Positions 20,796 through 31,878 of a stretch of 50,948 bases of DNA are shown here, piece after piece. A program made the position numbers and the translations under genes. The notes below the pieces were generated by a model that was not told where the DNA came from, made no database searches, and saw only the letters and a list, made by a program, of their open reading frames with translations. The stretch lies in NCBI GenBank assembly GCA_037178675.1, contig JAYMGJ010000561.1, positions 1-50,948 of the forward strand. The letters are read 5' to 3'. The first letter of the stretch is position 1; each line of letters starts with the position of its first letter. The stretch is from Scleroderma bovista (Eukaryota > Basidiomycota > Agaricomycetes > Boletales > Sclerodermataceae).

Positions 20796-21747
20796 GATTG
20801 CGGGCAAGTGAGGTCCTGGGTAAATATAAGCCTTTAATAGGATAATGATATTTCTCACGGTCCATGTGACATTCATGATGCAGTCCTGCCTTAGGCCGGT
20901 TGAATGGGTGGCCGGTAGGGCACATACAAGACACAGAGCAATGGTCACCGGTAATAAATGTGGGGTATTGACTGGTAATAATCACGTACACACCGGCAAT
21001 CATGATGCTTGCAATATAAGCCTGTCAGGATTGTATTTGAAGACAGAGACCAGACCAGTGATGTAGTGACCAGTGATGGTCATCCCGGTATTACACTGGA
21101 TAATAGGTATAGCGGTAGCATATCGACTGGCAATGGGCATACAACTATTATACTGACTGGTAACTGTCCCACCGGTAGCATACAAACTGGTGTTGGTCAT
21201 ACTGGTGTTATACTGGCCAGTACTGAAGGTACTGCTATTATGCCGACCGGTAACAGTCATACCGGTAGCATACTGACCGCTATGTGGTGTACCAGTATCA
21301 TCCTAGTATTGTGTTTTGACCTGCGAAGATACTGTTCTATATGGGCATACTGACCGCCAATGGTCATACTGGTATTATACTCAGCCCGTAGCGAGTCAAG
21401 TGGTGACTGTCATACCGGTGGCCTTCATACCGGTAGCATACCGACCGGTCACTGTCATACCGGTAGCATACCGACCGGTCAGTGTCATATCTGTAGCATA
21501 CCGACCGGTCACTATCATACCGGTAGCATACTGGGCGGTCAGAGTCATACCAGTATCACGACCGGTCAGTGTCTTACCGGTAGCATACCGACTGGTCACT
21601 GTCATACCGGGAGCATATCAACCGGTGTGTCATACCGGTGCATACTGACCGGTAACAGTCATACCGGTAGCATATTGTTCTACATGGATAAAGCATATCC
21701 TGCCAGAAACATGTATTGGACTACCAGTCATGGCCAATTAAGGTAAT
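20796..21747. other. Intergenic region containing a third ACCGGT array
   Basis: Holds about 600 bp of tandem repeats (21080-21670) of the same ~30-bp family as the inner arm arrays, in the orientation of the left arm. 20796-21080 shows no gene. The interval lies between the start of cargo gene 4 and the 3' end of the dioxygenase gene. Confidence 0.7.
21080..21670 (+). repeat. Internal ACCGGT-rich ~30-bp tandem array
   Basis: Units read CATACCGGTAGCATACC followed by GACCGGTCACTGT-type linkers, more diverged at the left end (21080-21300) and regular from 21410 to 21665. The matching orientation to the left arm and inverse orientation to the right arm suggest it is a duplicated piece of arm or an internal cluster of binding sites. 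Confidence 0.85.
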
Positions 21748-23095
21748 CTACACCTCCAACTGCAACAACGCATTCTGGACCTTGTGAAGCCTCATTGGAT
21801 CTGGCCTGGGGACTCTGAGCCAATTATGAATGTTATCCTGCATGTAGTATGCGAGGCAACATCAGTCTCCACCCTCCTCGATCACTCCATGCCTGAGGAG
21901 CCTACCAGAAAATGCTACAACCGTGCCCGGGCTATATTCCAGCTGAACTCCAAGGGTTGGGATATTAAGGAAGCAATCTTGATATTCACCGACAGTGGCG
22001 AGTAGATCAAACCAATCAGACCGGGACTGGGGATCTCGGTGCAAAGGTGTTTTCCGATTGGAAATGAGTGAGAGATTTGTGTATACGGTCGACCAATGCC
22101 CCAGTGCTTCCTGCATCACAGGATCGTTCTCTATAGACCATGCATCCAGCCTCTGCCTTGCCTCTAGACCGGCATGATAGAGTGGAGGGTGCATTATAGA
22201 TAGCGCACCAGAAAGGAGGGCAGATGGGAGGCAAATATTCTTTCCCCATTCCTTGCCTGCCGGTGTTGCAAGCCCTGCAGAAACCGATGGTGTGTGTTTC
22301 CTTGTCTGTACCCGAGGTTAATTATGTTTGTTTCTGAAGAAAGATATAACTCTACCGAGTGGCCTTGCAAATGCCTAGCTGGTGAAAACTCCAGACATCC
22401 GGATGGTGTACTTCCCGGTCGGAAGTATTGATCAGAGTTTCTCCAACTCTGGTTTTTGATACTCTTCCGGAGGTTGTCACCAAGAGGCTGAAGGCCTGTA
22501 ACAATATGTTTCTTTACCTACATGTCAGACAAGGCATGCATAATATCGACCACCATACCTGAATTGGCCTAGCTAAGGCACCTGGAAGGTACCACAAAGC
22601 GATGCTATCTCCTTCCCCAAGGATGATTGCTGGTTCTGATAAGATAGCAGGCATGTTACTGGTGCTCCTGATCGCCGGTGGGTGGTTCTCTAGGAGCTGA
22701 GCCTCTCGTTTCATGTCAGCTCCGGACTCCATTGCAGACAGCCTCTCACTAAGTCATATGAGATCAATGCCAGATGGAACTGAGATGGAAAGTCAGATGG
22801 TATGTTAGAGCCATGCAATGAACTTACTGCAATTTTTGTATGCCTTAACAAGAACAGAAACCAATTGGTTCATCCCGATGCAACCATGGGATGGAATATC
22901 CAATGGAAGTGCAGGCCGGGGAAAATCGGGATCTAGTGCCAGATGGCGAAATCGCCGGCACATGTAGCCAGCAATCCTTTCAGATAGGTGATAGTCAGTG
23001 ACACCCGTGTTGAATGTGGCCATCTGGCAATATTGGATGTGTCTGTACGGAGGATGCAATGAAGCAGTCAATGACTGATTTGTGCTGAAAGCCAT
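21748..23095 (-). pseudogene. TET/JBP-family Fe(II)/2-oxoglutarate dioxygenase (402 codons, 4 exons), two TGA codons
   Basis: Exons 23095-22828, 22779-22559, 22517-22356, 22305-21748; introns 48, 41 and 50 bp; total 1209 nt, all phases fit. The C-terminal half is a double-stranded beta-helix dioxygenase of the fungal TET/JBP type: ISNRKTPLHRDPQSRSDW with the iron-binding H306-x-D308, LLATVGEY, IPTLGVQLEYSPGTVVAFSGR, and the distal iron ligand H356 in LLRHGV, followed by CCLAYYMQD. Family role: oxidation of 5-methylcytosine (or thymine in JBP) in DNA. TGA at 22754-22756 (codon 98) and at 21862-21864 (codon 365) both fit CGA. Codon 365 lies nine residues after H356, where the 2-oxoglutarate-binding Arg is expected. 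Reading normally, the product would be truncated and inactive. The N-terminal ~95 residues include RIAGYMCRRFRHLA, of unknown role. Confidence 0.82.
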
Positions 23096-23574
23096 GGGAA
23101 CTGCGACCGGTATATCTTAACTAGTTGCCGGAAGCCGGAAGTGTGTTCCGAATGTACCCCTGCCCATGGGCATTGTATTCCTAGAATCCCACAGGTCTCA
23201 GGGTGATTGACTGCCAGCATAGTACACCTTTCTTTCAACATAACTCACCCTGGGTCTTACTAGATATCGATGGTGTAAAGTTGCCGGCCGGATGCCTGAT
23301 CAGTCCGGTGTCCCCCCATAGTAATCAACAAGCATTGGGGTGCTATTCTCATAAGTATATGGCCTTATAGGCAGAGTGAGGGAACTTGATTGGGAAGTCA
23401 GGACCATGTCTTGGTGTCCGGTGTATGCCATACCTGCTGGCTTCATACCTGAGCAATCCGGTCTCACCATCACTAGTAATCAACAATCATCGGAGTGCTA
23501 TTCTCATACTTAAATCACTTTACTGTATCACCATTACCAGTCAGTATACTTATCCTACCAGTATTGCCACGACC
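23096..23574. other. Promoter side of the dioxygenase gene and spacer to the right arm
   Basis: No gene recognised. Contains two similar ~45-bp segments with AGTAATCAACAA (about 23319 and 23475), an incomplete local duplication. Confidence 0.4.
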
Positions 23575-25633
23575 AGTGAATATCCTACTAGTATGACAAT
23601 GACCAATTGGTATGCTACCGGTATGACAGTGACCAGTTGGTATGCCACCGGTATGCTACCAGTATGACAGTTACCGGTCAATATGCTACCGGTATGATAG
23701 TGACCGGTCAGTATGCTACCGGTATGACAGTGACTGGTTGGTATGCCACCAGTATGACAGGTACTGGTTGGTATGCTACCGGTATGATTGTGATCGGTCG
23801 GTATGCTACCAGTATGACAGTGACCGGTTGGTATGCCACCGGTATGCTACCGGTATGACAGTTACTAGTCAGTATGCTACAGTGATCGGTCGGTATGCTA
23901 CAGTGATCAGTCGGTATGCCACCGGTATGATAGTGACCGGTTGGTATGCCACCGGTATGCTACCAGTATGACAGTTACTGGTTGGTATGCTACCGGTATG
24001 ATAGTGATCGGTCGGTATGCCATCGGTATGACAGTTACCGGTCGGTATGCCACCGGTATGACAGTTACCAGTCAGTATGCTACTGGTATGATAGTGACTG
24101 GTTGGTATGCTACCGGTATGACAGTGACCGGTTGGTATGCCACCGGTATGCTACCGGTATGACAGTTACCAGTCGGTATGCTACCGGTATGATAGTGACC
24201 GGTTGGTATGCCGCCGATATGACACTGACCGGTTGGTATGCTACCGGTATGACACTGACTGGTTGGTATGACCAATTAATCATTACTGGCCAGTACACCA
24301 CCTGAATGCTTATCATTAACTTGTACTACTTGTATAATCATTTCCATTCAGTACAGTACCAGTCTTGTCTTTGCTAGTATGTACAATCCTGACATGGCTA
24401 TCATCAGCCTGGACTTGTTTCAAATATTTTTTCCTCTCTGGCCCGACCATACACTTATTGTGACACCCACACCCAGGCCGGACTATCCATTATGGTAACA
24501 CACCTACCCAGCCTGACCATACACTATGGTGATGCCCACACCCAGGCCGGACTGTACAATATGGTGACACCCCTACCCTGGCCTGACCATACACTATGGT
24601 GACACCCACACCCAGGCCAGACTGTATATTATGATGACACCCTACCCTGGCCCGACCATACACTATGGTGATGCCCACCCCCAGGCCAGACTGTGTATTA
24701 TGGTGACACCCACTACCCTGGCCGGACTGTACATTATGGTGACACCCCCAGGCCCGACCATACACTATGGTGACACACCCAGGCCAGACTGTACTGGTGA
24801 CACCACTACCCTGGCCTGACCATACACTATGGTGACACCCACACCCAGGCCGGACTGTACAATATGGTGACACACCTATCCTGGCCCGACCATACACTAT
24901 GGTGACTAACCTACCCTGGCCCAATCATACACTATGGTGATGCCCACACCCAGGCCAGACTGTACAATATGGTGACACCCCTACCCTGGCCTGACCATAC
25001 ACTATGGTGATTCCCACACCCAGGCCGGACTATCCATTATGGTGATGCCCACACCCAGGCTGGACTGTACAATATGGTGACACCCCTACCCTGGCCTGAC
25101 CATACACTATGGTGATTCCCACACCCAGGCCGGACTATCCATTATGGTGATGCCCACACCCAGGCTGGACTGTACAATATTATGACACACCTATCCTGGC
25201 CCGACCATACACTATGGTGACACCCACACCCAGGCCGGACTGTACAATATGGTGACACACCTACCCTGGCCCGACCATACACTATGGTGACACCCACACC
25301 CAGGCCGGACTGTTCAATATGCACCCATACCCTGGCCTGACCATACACTATGGTATCACCTACACCCAGGCCGGACTGTATATTATGGTTAAACTACACA
25401 CTCTGGCCGGACCATACACTATGGTGATACCTACATCCTGGCCCAAACCTATATTATGGTGACAACCCACCCCCAGGCTGGACCATGTATTATGGTGACA
25501 ATTCTGCATACTGGCCGGACCATAAATCATGGCAACACCCTTTAGTCCGGCCTGACCCCAGCTGGCCCATAACATATGGCCGATTGTCAACCCCCGCTGG
25601 CCATAAAGTATGGTACAATGTAGGTACATTATG
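23575..25633 (-). repeat. Right terminal inverted repeat of the KDZ transposon
   Basis: Mirror image of the left arm: inner ACCGGT array 23575-24290, spacer 24260-24460, outer CCCACACCCAGGCC array 24440-25570. Outside the array the two arms still align (CCATAAATCATGGCAACACCC against GGGTGTTGCCATGATATATG on the left), then only ATGTACCT is shared at the extreme ends. The right arm is ~200 bp longer because of array copy number. Confidence 0.88.
24260..24460 (-). repeat. Conserved non-tandem spacer inside the right arm
   Basis: Reverse complement of 6490-6690 with one mismatch seen by eye. Confidence 0.85.
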
Positions 25634-25644
25634 TGCACCGACAA
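25634..25644. repeat. Right copy of the 11-bp direct repeat flanking the KDZ transposon
   Basis: TGCACCGACAA, same strand as 5365-5375. Reading on the minus strand, the open frame that starts at 25774 continues across the rejoined flanks (…NVVGA, then ITIAIYVDNAPF) once the element and one copy are removed, apart from a TGA at 25658-25660. Confidence 0.6.
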
Positions 25645-25774
25645 CATTGGTGGTGGGTCATCCAGGGTCATCGTCAGCGATGGTGAAGGTGGGGGCAACA
25701 CTGGGGTTGTCATCGTCATCGCCAGGCGATGCTGGGGCAGAGGGGACATGGGACATGGGGGATGTATCCGCCAT
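25645..25774 (-). pseudogene. Start of an unidentified reading frame cut by the KDZ transposon
   Basis: ATG at 25774 opens MADTSPMSHVPSAPASPG followed by an acidic patch; TGA at 25658-25660 fits CGA. Beyond the stop the frame would cross the target repeat into DNA left of 5365. Only ~60 residues can be seen, with no family assignment. It may be a first coding exon of a gene already present before insertion. Confidence 0.3.
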
Positions 25775-25971
25775 TGTGGACACTGTCACGCACCAAATGT
25801 GTTTGGTACTGTGGACATGGAGAAAGTTAGCCGATGAAATTAATGCCAAGAACACACCCAAGATCTGTTGAAAGATTGTCCCGACTTGAGGGATACAGAC
25901 AGCCCTCACTATCCATATCACGCAAAGTCATGACTATCCTGATGCGAGAGATGAATGCCAATGCTGACAGT

Positions 25972-27201
25972 TGTCAAGACCGGTTCTCCTCAACGATCTT
26001 ACTAGGAGGTCCAGAGGTGCAGGGAACTAATGAGGAGGTAAGTCCAGACACTAGTAGGTGCTAGTTAGTGCAGAGAGTCAAGTCCGGGTCAAATGAACGA
26101 AGTCCGGGCACTAGAGGAGCACAGGGAGTAAGTCTGGGTTTTTGCGGAGTAAGTCCGGACCGTGGGAAAGTGGTCCGGAGTTGAGCGCAGCTTGTCCAGA
26201 GCGAAGGACATCCCAGAGGTGGGATAAGTCCTGAGAGGTCTAGCGTTGAGTCTGGGACAGAGGTGGCTTTTGCCCTCATGCAAGTAGGAGACTTGCTAGC
26301 ATCGGACATAGGACCAAGGGGACGAGATAGGACGGAGGCCGGAGTTGGCCGGAGTTCAGGAGAACAAGATGGGATTAGGAGAGCATGGTGGGTAGTACAG
26401 AGTGGGGAGTATCTTAGTCGAGATTTGATCTAAGGATCTACTAGGCCAGAGTATGGTAGTTTATATAGTAATGAAACTAAGGTGAGTATATATGGTGACA
26501 AGTAAACACCTTAATGTCGAGACAAGGGATGGAGCAGAAGTAGACAGGAAAATAAACCAGGTACAAGAAAATAAAGCAGGGACAGGAAAATAAACCGGAG
26601 CGGAAGCAGAAACGGGGAACTAGGATTACAGGGACGACGGAGCAGATGCAGGGACAAGTAGGTAAAGGGAACTAGGTCGGAAGAGGACAAGTAAGGGTTG
26701 GAGGTGGACTTAACTAATGTTAAGTCTGGAGTGATGTCCAGGACCAGAGGAAGTGCAAGAGCGGAGGGAGTGCACAGGTGGAAGAAGGGCGGAGTAGTCG
26801 GAGGAAGGTCCGGAGTTGGACATGGAAATGTCCAAGGCCATTGGTGGACCTGACAGAGGGAGTGGAGCGGAACAGGAGCAGACCTGAGCCAGAGTTGGAT
26901 GTACCAGCCGGAGTTGGGCTAGGTCGCAGACCAGACAAAGGGAGTGGCCGGACTGAAACCGGAGTAGCGACTAATGGTAGGTACAGGTCCAACATGGAGG
27001 AGTTAGACCGCAGATCTGTCTAGAGGAAGACAGGGGTTAGTCCTGAGGTGGAGATGGACGTAGTGACCGGAGTTGAGCTGGAGTGCAGCTATGGGGCTGG
27101 AGATGGCCAGACTAGATCCAGAGTTGCGTCTATGCCTAAGGAGAGGTCAGGCGGACCAGGGTTAGACCAGAGTTGCAACTGGGAAAAGTATGGATATGAC
27201 A
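25972..27201. repeat. Solo LTR, 1230 bp
   Basis: Begins TGTCAAGACCGGTTC and ends GGATATGACA; flanked by a perfect 5-bp target duplication ACAGT (25967-25971 and 27202-27206). It is closely similar over its whole length to 41774-43231. It contains many CCGGAGTTG/GGTCCGGAG motifs and a GTTTATATAGTAATGA stretch near 26459 that may be the promoter. No retrotransposon coding sequence; open frames inside are shadows of the GC-rich repeat. Confidence 0.88.
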
Positions 27202-27206
27202 ACAGT

Positions 27207-29447
27207 CATCTATCGCACGAGAACTGCCAAGAAGCAGAAGAATCCAAGGAATGATGATCATTTCAGTATGAGAGAGGAATGCAACCTACTGCAGTCCAAC
27301 TCCCATACCAGAACAACCAAAGAAGCAGAAGAAACAACAGAGAAACGAAGGAGAAAAGGAAGAATCATTTTTAGCGCCCAAATGTCAAATTTAGGCACCC
27401 AGTGCTGGCATTCTGATATTTTGAATAGCTCCGCAATTTTTGAAGCTATCAATCATGTGACTATACCATCATGGAGCCTAGACCATGGTCTATCTGCCTG
27501 TCAAGTTCCGATGTAAATCTGTTTATTTCCCACAGAGATATTGATATTCCACCCACAATCCAGACACCCACTTCATCACTCACTATGGAGTCCGCATTTT
27601 CTCTGGAACGTTTCTCCACTATTGCAGCAGACCTCAACTATGTCCTGCTCTTGGGACAGCCTCTCCCTGAGCTCCTGTGTACTGTCTGGTACATATCTTC
27701 CCAGCCTGCTCCCTCAGTCCCTCTCATTCTTGGTCAGCGCGTTCTCCTTGTCAGTCCTGCATCGCACACATACTTTGGTCATCTCAAGTCTATCATTAGA
27801 CTTGAAAATTTATACCTGGTTGTCTCTGTGTCTCCTGAGTCCTCTGCATATGGTCCTTTCATCCCAGAGTCCTGTCACATCCATATCGCTCTATCATTCA
27901 TCTCGCTTCCCTGGACACATCAAATCTGCTATTCACGTTTCACTTCCCTGCTATCCCGAAACATGAATGAAACAGTGCTCTAGAACCCTTCTTAGGAGCC
28001 CTAATAGAGTACAGAACCTTCCCCTTACTGCTCAAGGGAAGACTGCACTTCGGGAGCACCAAATTTCGCATTTTTGCTCTACAGAAGCTCAATCCAAGGG
28101 ATTTGTGACACTCTGTGACCAGCTGTGACTCTACTTGTCATTCCAGGCCCCCTGACACTGCTCTTCTGGTTGGATCAATTCTTTTATTATCCCCCAGCCA
28201 CTCCCATCAGTGGCACTGCTTCAGAAGCTCATCTCCAGATCTAAAGTTCAATCAATCACAGGTTGTGCTTCCCTTCTGTCTGAGTCACACAGAGTCACTC
28301 TGGCTCACTCTGACTCACTCTGCTGCGCATTATTCATCCCCTCTTGGCATTACTAATCCCCATTACTCCCCTTACCAATCACTTACCAATCATCCTTCAA
28401 ATCATGCTTATCATGCTGCTTATCAATTCATGACTCATGCCCCTATGATTCATATGCATTATGTCATTGCATATGCTTATTTAGCTTCAATCTACTCATC
28501 CCATGCTCTCCCCCCCTCTCTTTTGGGCCCCATGCAATGATTTTTCCATATTCTTGGTTATGCACCCCTTTTTACCTATGTTTTTGCTCTTTCCCTTGGC
28601 TCAGCAGCTTGTTCAGGCTTTCCCCATTGATGACTCAGCCTGATTACACTCCTTATCAATCACTTACCAATTTCTTACCAAGCACTTAGTCATTTGTGCT
28701 TACAGGGCCACAGCCCCTCCTGTATATAAACCAGCAGCCAAAGGCTGCAAGGAAGTGTCTGCTTCCCCCTCAATAAAGCGACCACATTCACTCTCCCTCA
28801 CTGTCTATAAGCTCTATCTCTGTCTTTGGATTTGTAGGTCACTCAGTGCTGGCCTAAAGCTCCTATATTGTTGTTTATCAGATATATCTTGTATCTGATC
28901 ATTTCTCTAGGCTCAAGCACAGTCTAGCATCTCTGTCCACTCCATCCCATCACTGTCCATCGCATTCTTGAAGCAGGAACTGTCCCCTTGCTTCCCTGTT
29001 GCTCCATCACTGCTGTTACACCCCTGTCATCAATCTATCATCGCTCTTCAATCCCAGGACTCTTCCTAACCACTGTGGTAGGCTGAAGAGGAGTCAATAC
29101 CATCCCCAGTCGCATATCATCCCCATCAGAAGCCCTTCCCTTCCCTCCTGCATCCTGCCTGAAGGTGTGCAGCACATTCCCCTGTGGAGATTACATTCCA
29201 GAAATGCAAAAGAAGACCACCACTTGCATATTGCTGTCATTTGGTGTTGGTTGTTGGTTGTTCTGACCTCTTCCCTCACTTAGGCGCACACTGCCCGGTC
29301 TGTCTGACTCTGTGGCAGTCTGTCCGACTCCATGCCAGTCTTGTGTCACTCCATTCAAGTATTCATACAGTAAAAATATGTGTATTAGAATACAGAATAA
29401 CTAAATAATCTATTATATGGTGGAGCTAGCTGTCAAATGCAAGGGGG
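27207..29447. other. No clear gene; one unidentified open frame and an LTR-like stretch
   Basis: An ORF on the plus strand from ATG 27586 to 27983 (132 codons; MESAFSLERFSTIAADL) has balanced composition but no recognisable domain. Around 28725-28800 a TATA box (TGTATATAAACC) is followed ~55 bp later by AATAAA, the arrangement of an LTR promoter and poly(A) signal. I could not find matching ends or a second copy, so a degenerate LTR is only a possibility. Confidence 0.35.
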
Positions 29448-30150
29448 GTGATCATTGACACTATGCTGGCATGGTGGTCAGCATCGCTGTGGCTGGGGGG
29501 TTGGTGGGCATCATTGTCGGATGACACTGGGATGGGGGTGGTCGCATTGTCACCGTCAACACTGGGGATGGTGACAGGGGGTCATTGTCATCATCAATGC
29601 TGGGGTTGTGGGTGGTCGCATTGCCACTGTTGATGCTGGGGATGGTGGTGGGGGGTTATTGTCGTCATTGTGGTCAATGTTGATGGCCACGCCGATAACT
29701 TTGATGGTGGGGGTTGTCATTGTCCTCGCGTTGGTGGCAGCTGTCGATGCTGGTGGTGGTGGTTGGTGTTGTCGCTGTTGTCCATGGTGGGGTTGTCGTC
29801 ACTGATGGTGGTGATGGTGGCTGTGGGTGAGGTGCATAGTGATGTGGTAAATACAATTAAGAAATGTTGGTAGTTCAATATGCTGATATAATCATCTACA
29901 CAAACATGTGCACACACACACACTTCAAAAATTTCTCCAAGTCCTTAGTATCCTCTCCATCTTCTACCACCATCACACCATGTGTCGACCACCACCTGAC
30001 AGCCACAATGTGACCACCACCCCACTGTCGACAACAATGATGCGCCCACCACCACCACCAGCGTCGTCAATGACGTGACTACCACCACCACCTCAATGCA
30101 ATGACACAACCACCACCACCCCACCAGTGTTGTCAATGACGATGACACCA
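29448..30150. repeat. Low-complexity GTGG/CCAC region with inverted halves
   Basis: 29470-29830 is rich in GGTGGT/GATGGTGG and GTCATTGTC; 29975-30140 is rich in the complement (CCACCACCACC, GTCGTCAATGACG). The two halves could pair imperfectly. Likely simple-sequence expansion; the right half abuts the decayed gene at 30150. Confidence 0.7.
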
Positions 30151-30980
30151 ATGTTATTCATACGTGTATTCCTCTTTTTCCCCCCAGCTTCAAACACTGC
30201 AGAAATCTCCAATGATATTGTCTCTGCAGGCGGAGTACAGTGTGCCATCCACGCCCAGTGGTCATGCTGAGCTGCATAGTGAAGGTGCTGTGCACCGTAT
30301 CCAGAGGAGCCCGGTGGCAGACCTATTGCCCAGCCTAAACTGGGTCATATGGCAGGAGGCGTTGGTTGTAGCCCCTTGTTCCAAGCAGAGGGAACATACA
30401 CATTCAGGCCACCAGTGGATGCTGCATGACCCAAGGGAGTAGGGGGAAATTGTGGGAGGGCTGGAGGCACCGACTGAGGCCCGATGGGAGCGACATTGTA
30501 ACGTGGATCAGGTAGAAATCGAGGAGCACCGGGGGTGGTTGAATCACGAAAGTTCGGGTCAGTATTCAATATGGCCACCACTGGTGGTGGGTTGACCAAA
30601 GCTACCAATTGTTGAGATGTGATGCTGGTCATGCTGAAGTGAACACACCTCGGGATTGAGCAGTGCTTATGGATTGGCGGATGGACTGTGCATCAGGTAA
30701 TGCTGATGATACATTAGTTCAAATCCAATGGAAGAGGTGGGAATGCACTAATACCTTGTGGATGTGCTCGAGCAGTGGTCACAGGTTTGTTCTTGTACCA
30801 CCTATAGCACTCCGCACAAACAAACTTGCTGGGCTGAGCTGGGTTGTACGCTGCTACATAGTGGCAGGGATCGCCTTTCTGGATCAAAACTTTGCACTTG
30901 GATTGCTGGCATATCCTGTCTTCTTTGGCGAATGCATCCTCTGTGAACTGCATGACAAGGTCCTGGCTAGATGCCTGCAT
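30150..30980 (-). pseudogene. Decayed two-exon gene with CxxC motif
   Basis: Exon 1 starts at ATG 30980 (MQASSQDLVMQF) and contains CQQSKCKVLIQKGDPCHYVAAYNP and FVCAECYRWY, a likely zinc-binding Cys set. An intron from about 30749 to 30682 joins it in phase to a second exon rich in Pro (TPLGHAAST, SAWNKGLQPTPPAI). TGA at 30345-30347 fits CGA; after it the frame stays open (PSLGWAIGLPPGSSGYG…, then ISLEISAVFEAGGKKRN) until low-complexity DNA near 30150. I recall similar proteins as unnamed, repeat-associated families in agaricomycetes. Function unknown. Confidence 0.5.
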
Positions 30981-30999
30981 AATAGTACAGTGCAGACCT

Positions 31000-31878
31000 G
31001 AGAATATCACTGATAAGTGTCGTAGATGCCAAAATAACGGGATGGCTTAAATACCTTTCTGAAAGGCATCTGAGCAATCACACAGATACTTTGACCAACA
31101 AACCATGAGCCTTGGTCACACACAGAAACAGTAACAAGGCACTTACCAGCATCGCCCAGAAAAAATGGTTCCCGTCATCTATGCACAAGGCGGGCACAAC
31201 TTGGCAAAGGACCTGCACAAATGATTGGATAGCTGGAAAAATGGACGGCCTCCGAGGAAGACACAGTACATTCAACGGCCCGAGAACCAACCACAAGGCC
31301 ATTACTTGTTTGCAGGGTGAGCGTGACTTGAGGACACTGTGGTCCCAACAGACTGGAAACCAACTGTGAGGCTGTATCGATAGAGGCGCAACTGTCTGGC
31401 TTTCATCCCAACAGACCAGAAACCCACTGTGAGGCTGTAGTATCGATAGGGGGCAGGAATGGTGGCGTTGAGGCACAATACAACTGGAGCGACTCATGAG
31501 GTCAAGCGGAAATGAGACATCAGGTACTGATAGACAAAGTTCTGAGGGACAAAGTTCTGGGGGTTCAAGCATGGTTCAGCAACTCGGGAGGGGAAGCTTG
31601 GAGTCAGGAACAAATGGACAGGCTTGAGGAAGTTTCAGTGGTTCGAGCTTGATGGAGTAGTTGTCTTAATTGGCAAACCACGGTGTAGCTGCCTCATGTA
31701 AGGGCAATGTTGAGATAATAGTCACATGTTACAAGTCTGTCATAATTTCACCAGCAGCTCAACTATCTAGCAAACTCAATGTCCAGGTGGGTGAATCAGA
31801 ATAAGCCTACTTGTATGTACTACATAGTTTGCTCACTGAATGGTGATTCATACTGATTGATCATATCTCTACCTGTAG
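31000..31878. other. No gene; short local duplication
   Basis: Two ~45-bp near-copies (CCCAACAGACTGGAAACC at 31344 and CCCAACAGACCAGAAACC at 31407, both followed by CTGTGAGGCTGTA and TCGATAG) form a tandem duplication of ~63-bp period. A long minus-strand open frame here is Leu/Ser-rich with no motif and was not accepted. Confidence 0.5.

Larger units (their letters stand above)
5376..25633. mobile_element. ~20.3-kb KDZ-superfamily DNA transposon with six genes
   Basis: Bounded by inverted arms at 5376-7200 and 23575-25633 and flanked by the direct repeat TGCACCGACAA. Each arm has, from outside in, a GGCCTGGGTGTGGG-type array, a ~190-bp unique spacer (6490-6690 and 24260-24460, one mismatch seen by eye in inverted alignment), and an ACCGGT-rich ~30-bp array. 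The interior holds an intact KDZ transposase, a TET/JBP-like dioxygenase and four further multi-exon genes. Later LTR insertions lie at 8305-9636 and 12692-13314. The near-identity of the spacers suggests a fairly recent copy, and the open transposase suggests it could recently have moved. The exact outermost bases are inferred: only ATGTACCT is clearly shared by the two extreme ends. KDZ elements and their link to TET/JBP genes in fungi are established knowledge; assigning the other cargo is inference. Confidence 0.8.

Noticed and set aside
21862..22756. TGA recoding (selenocysteine, or a variant code) in the TET/JBP and cargo genes
   Set aside because: TGA replaces Arg rather than Cys or Trp, no SECIS is expected in these fungi, and the intact transposase shows the standard code; mutation is simpler.
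22780..22827. Out-of-phase junction in the first intron of the TET/JBP gene
   Set aside because: Choosing the acceptor ending at 22780 instead of the nearer TTAG restores phase and reveals an in-frame TGA instead.
28106..29034. A second solo LTR suggested by a TATA box and AATAAA near 28725-28800
   Set aside because: No matching TG..CA ends with target duplication and no second copy could be found; mentioned only as a possibility.
31078..31572. 164-codon minus-strand open frame
   Set aside because: No motif, unusual Leu/Ser/Cys composition, crosses a local duplication, and no splice partners; probably chance.
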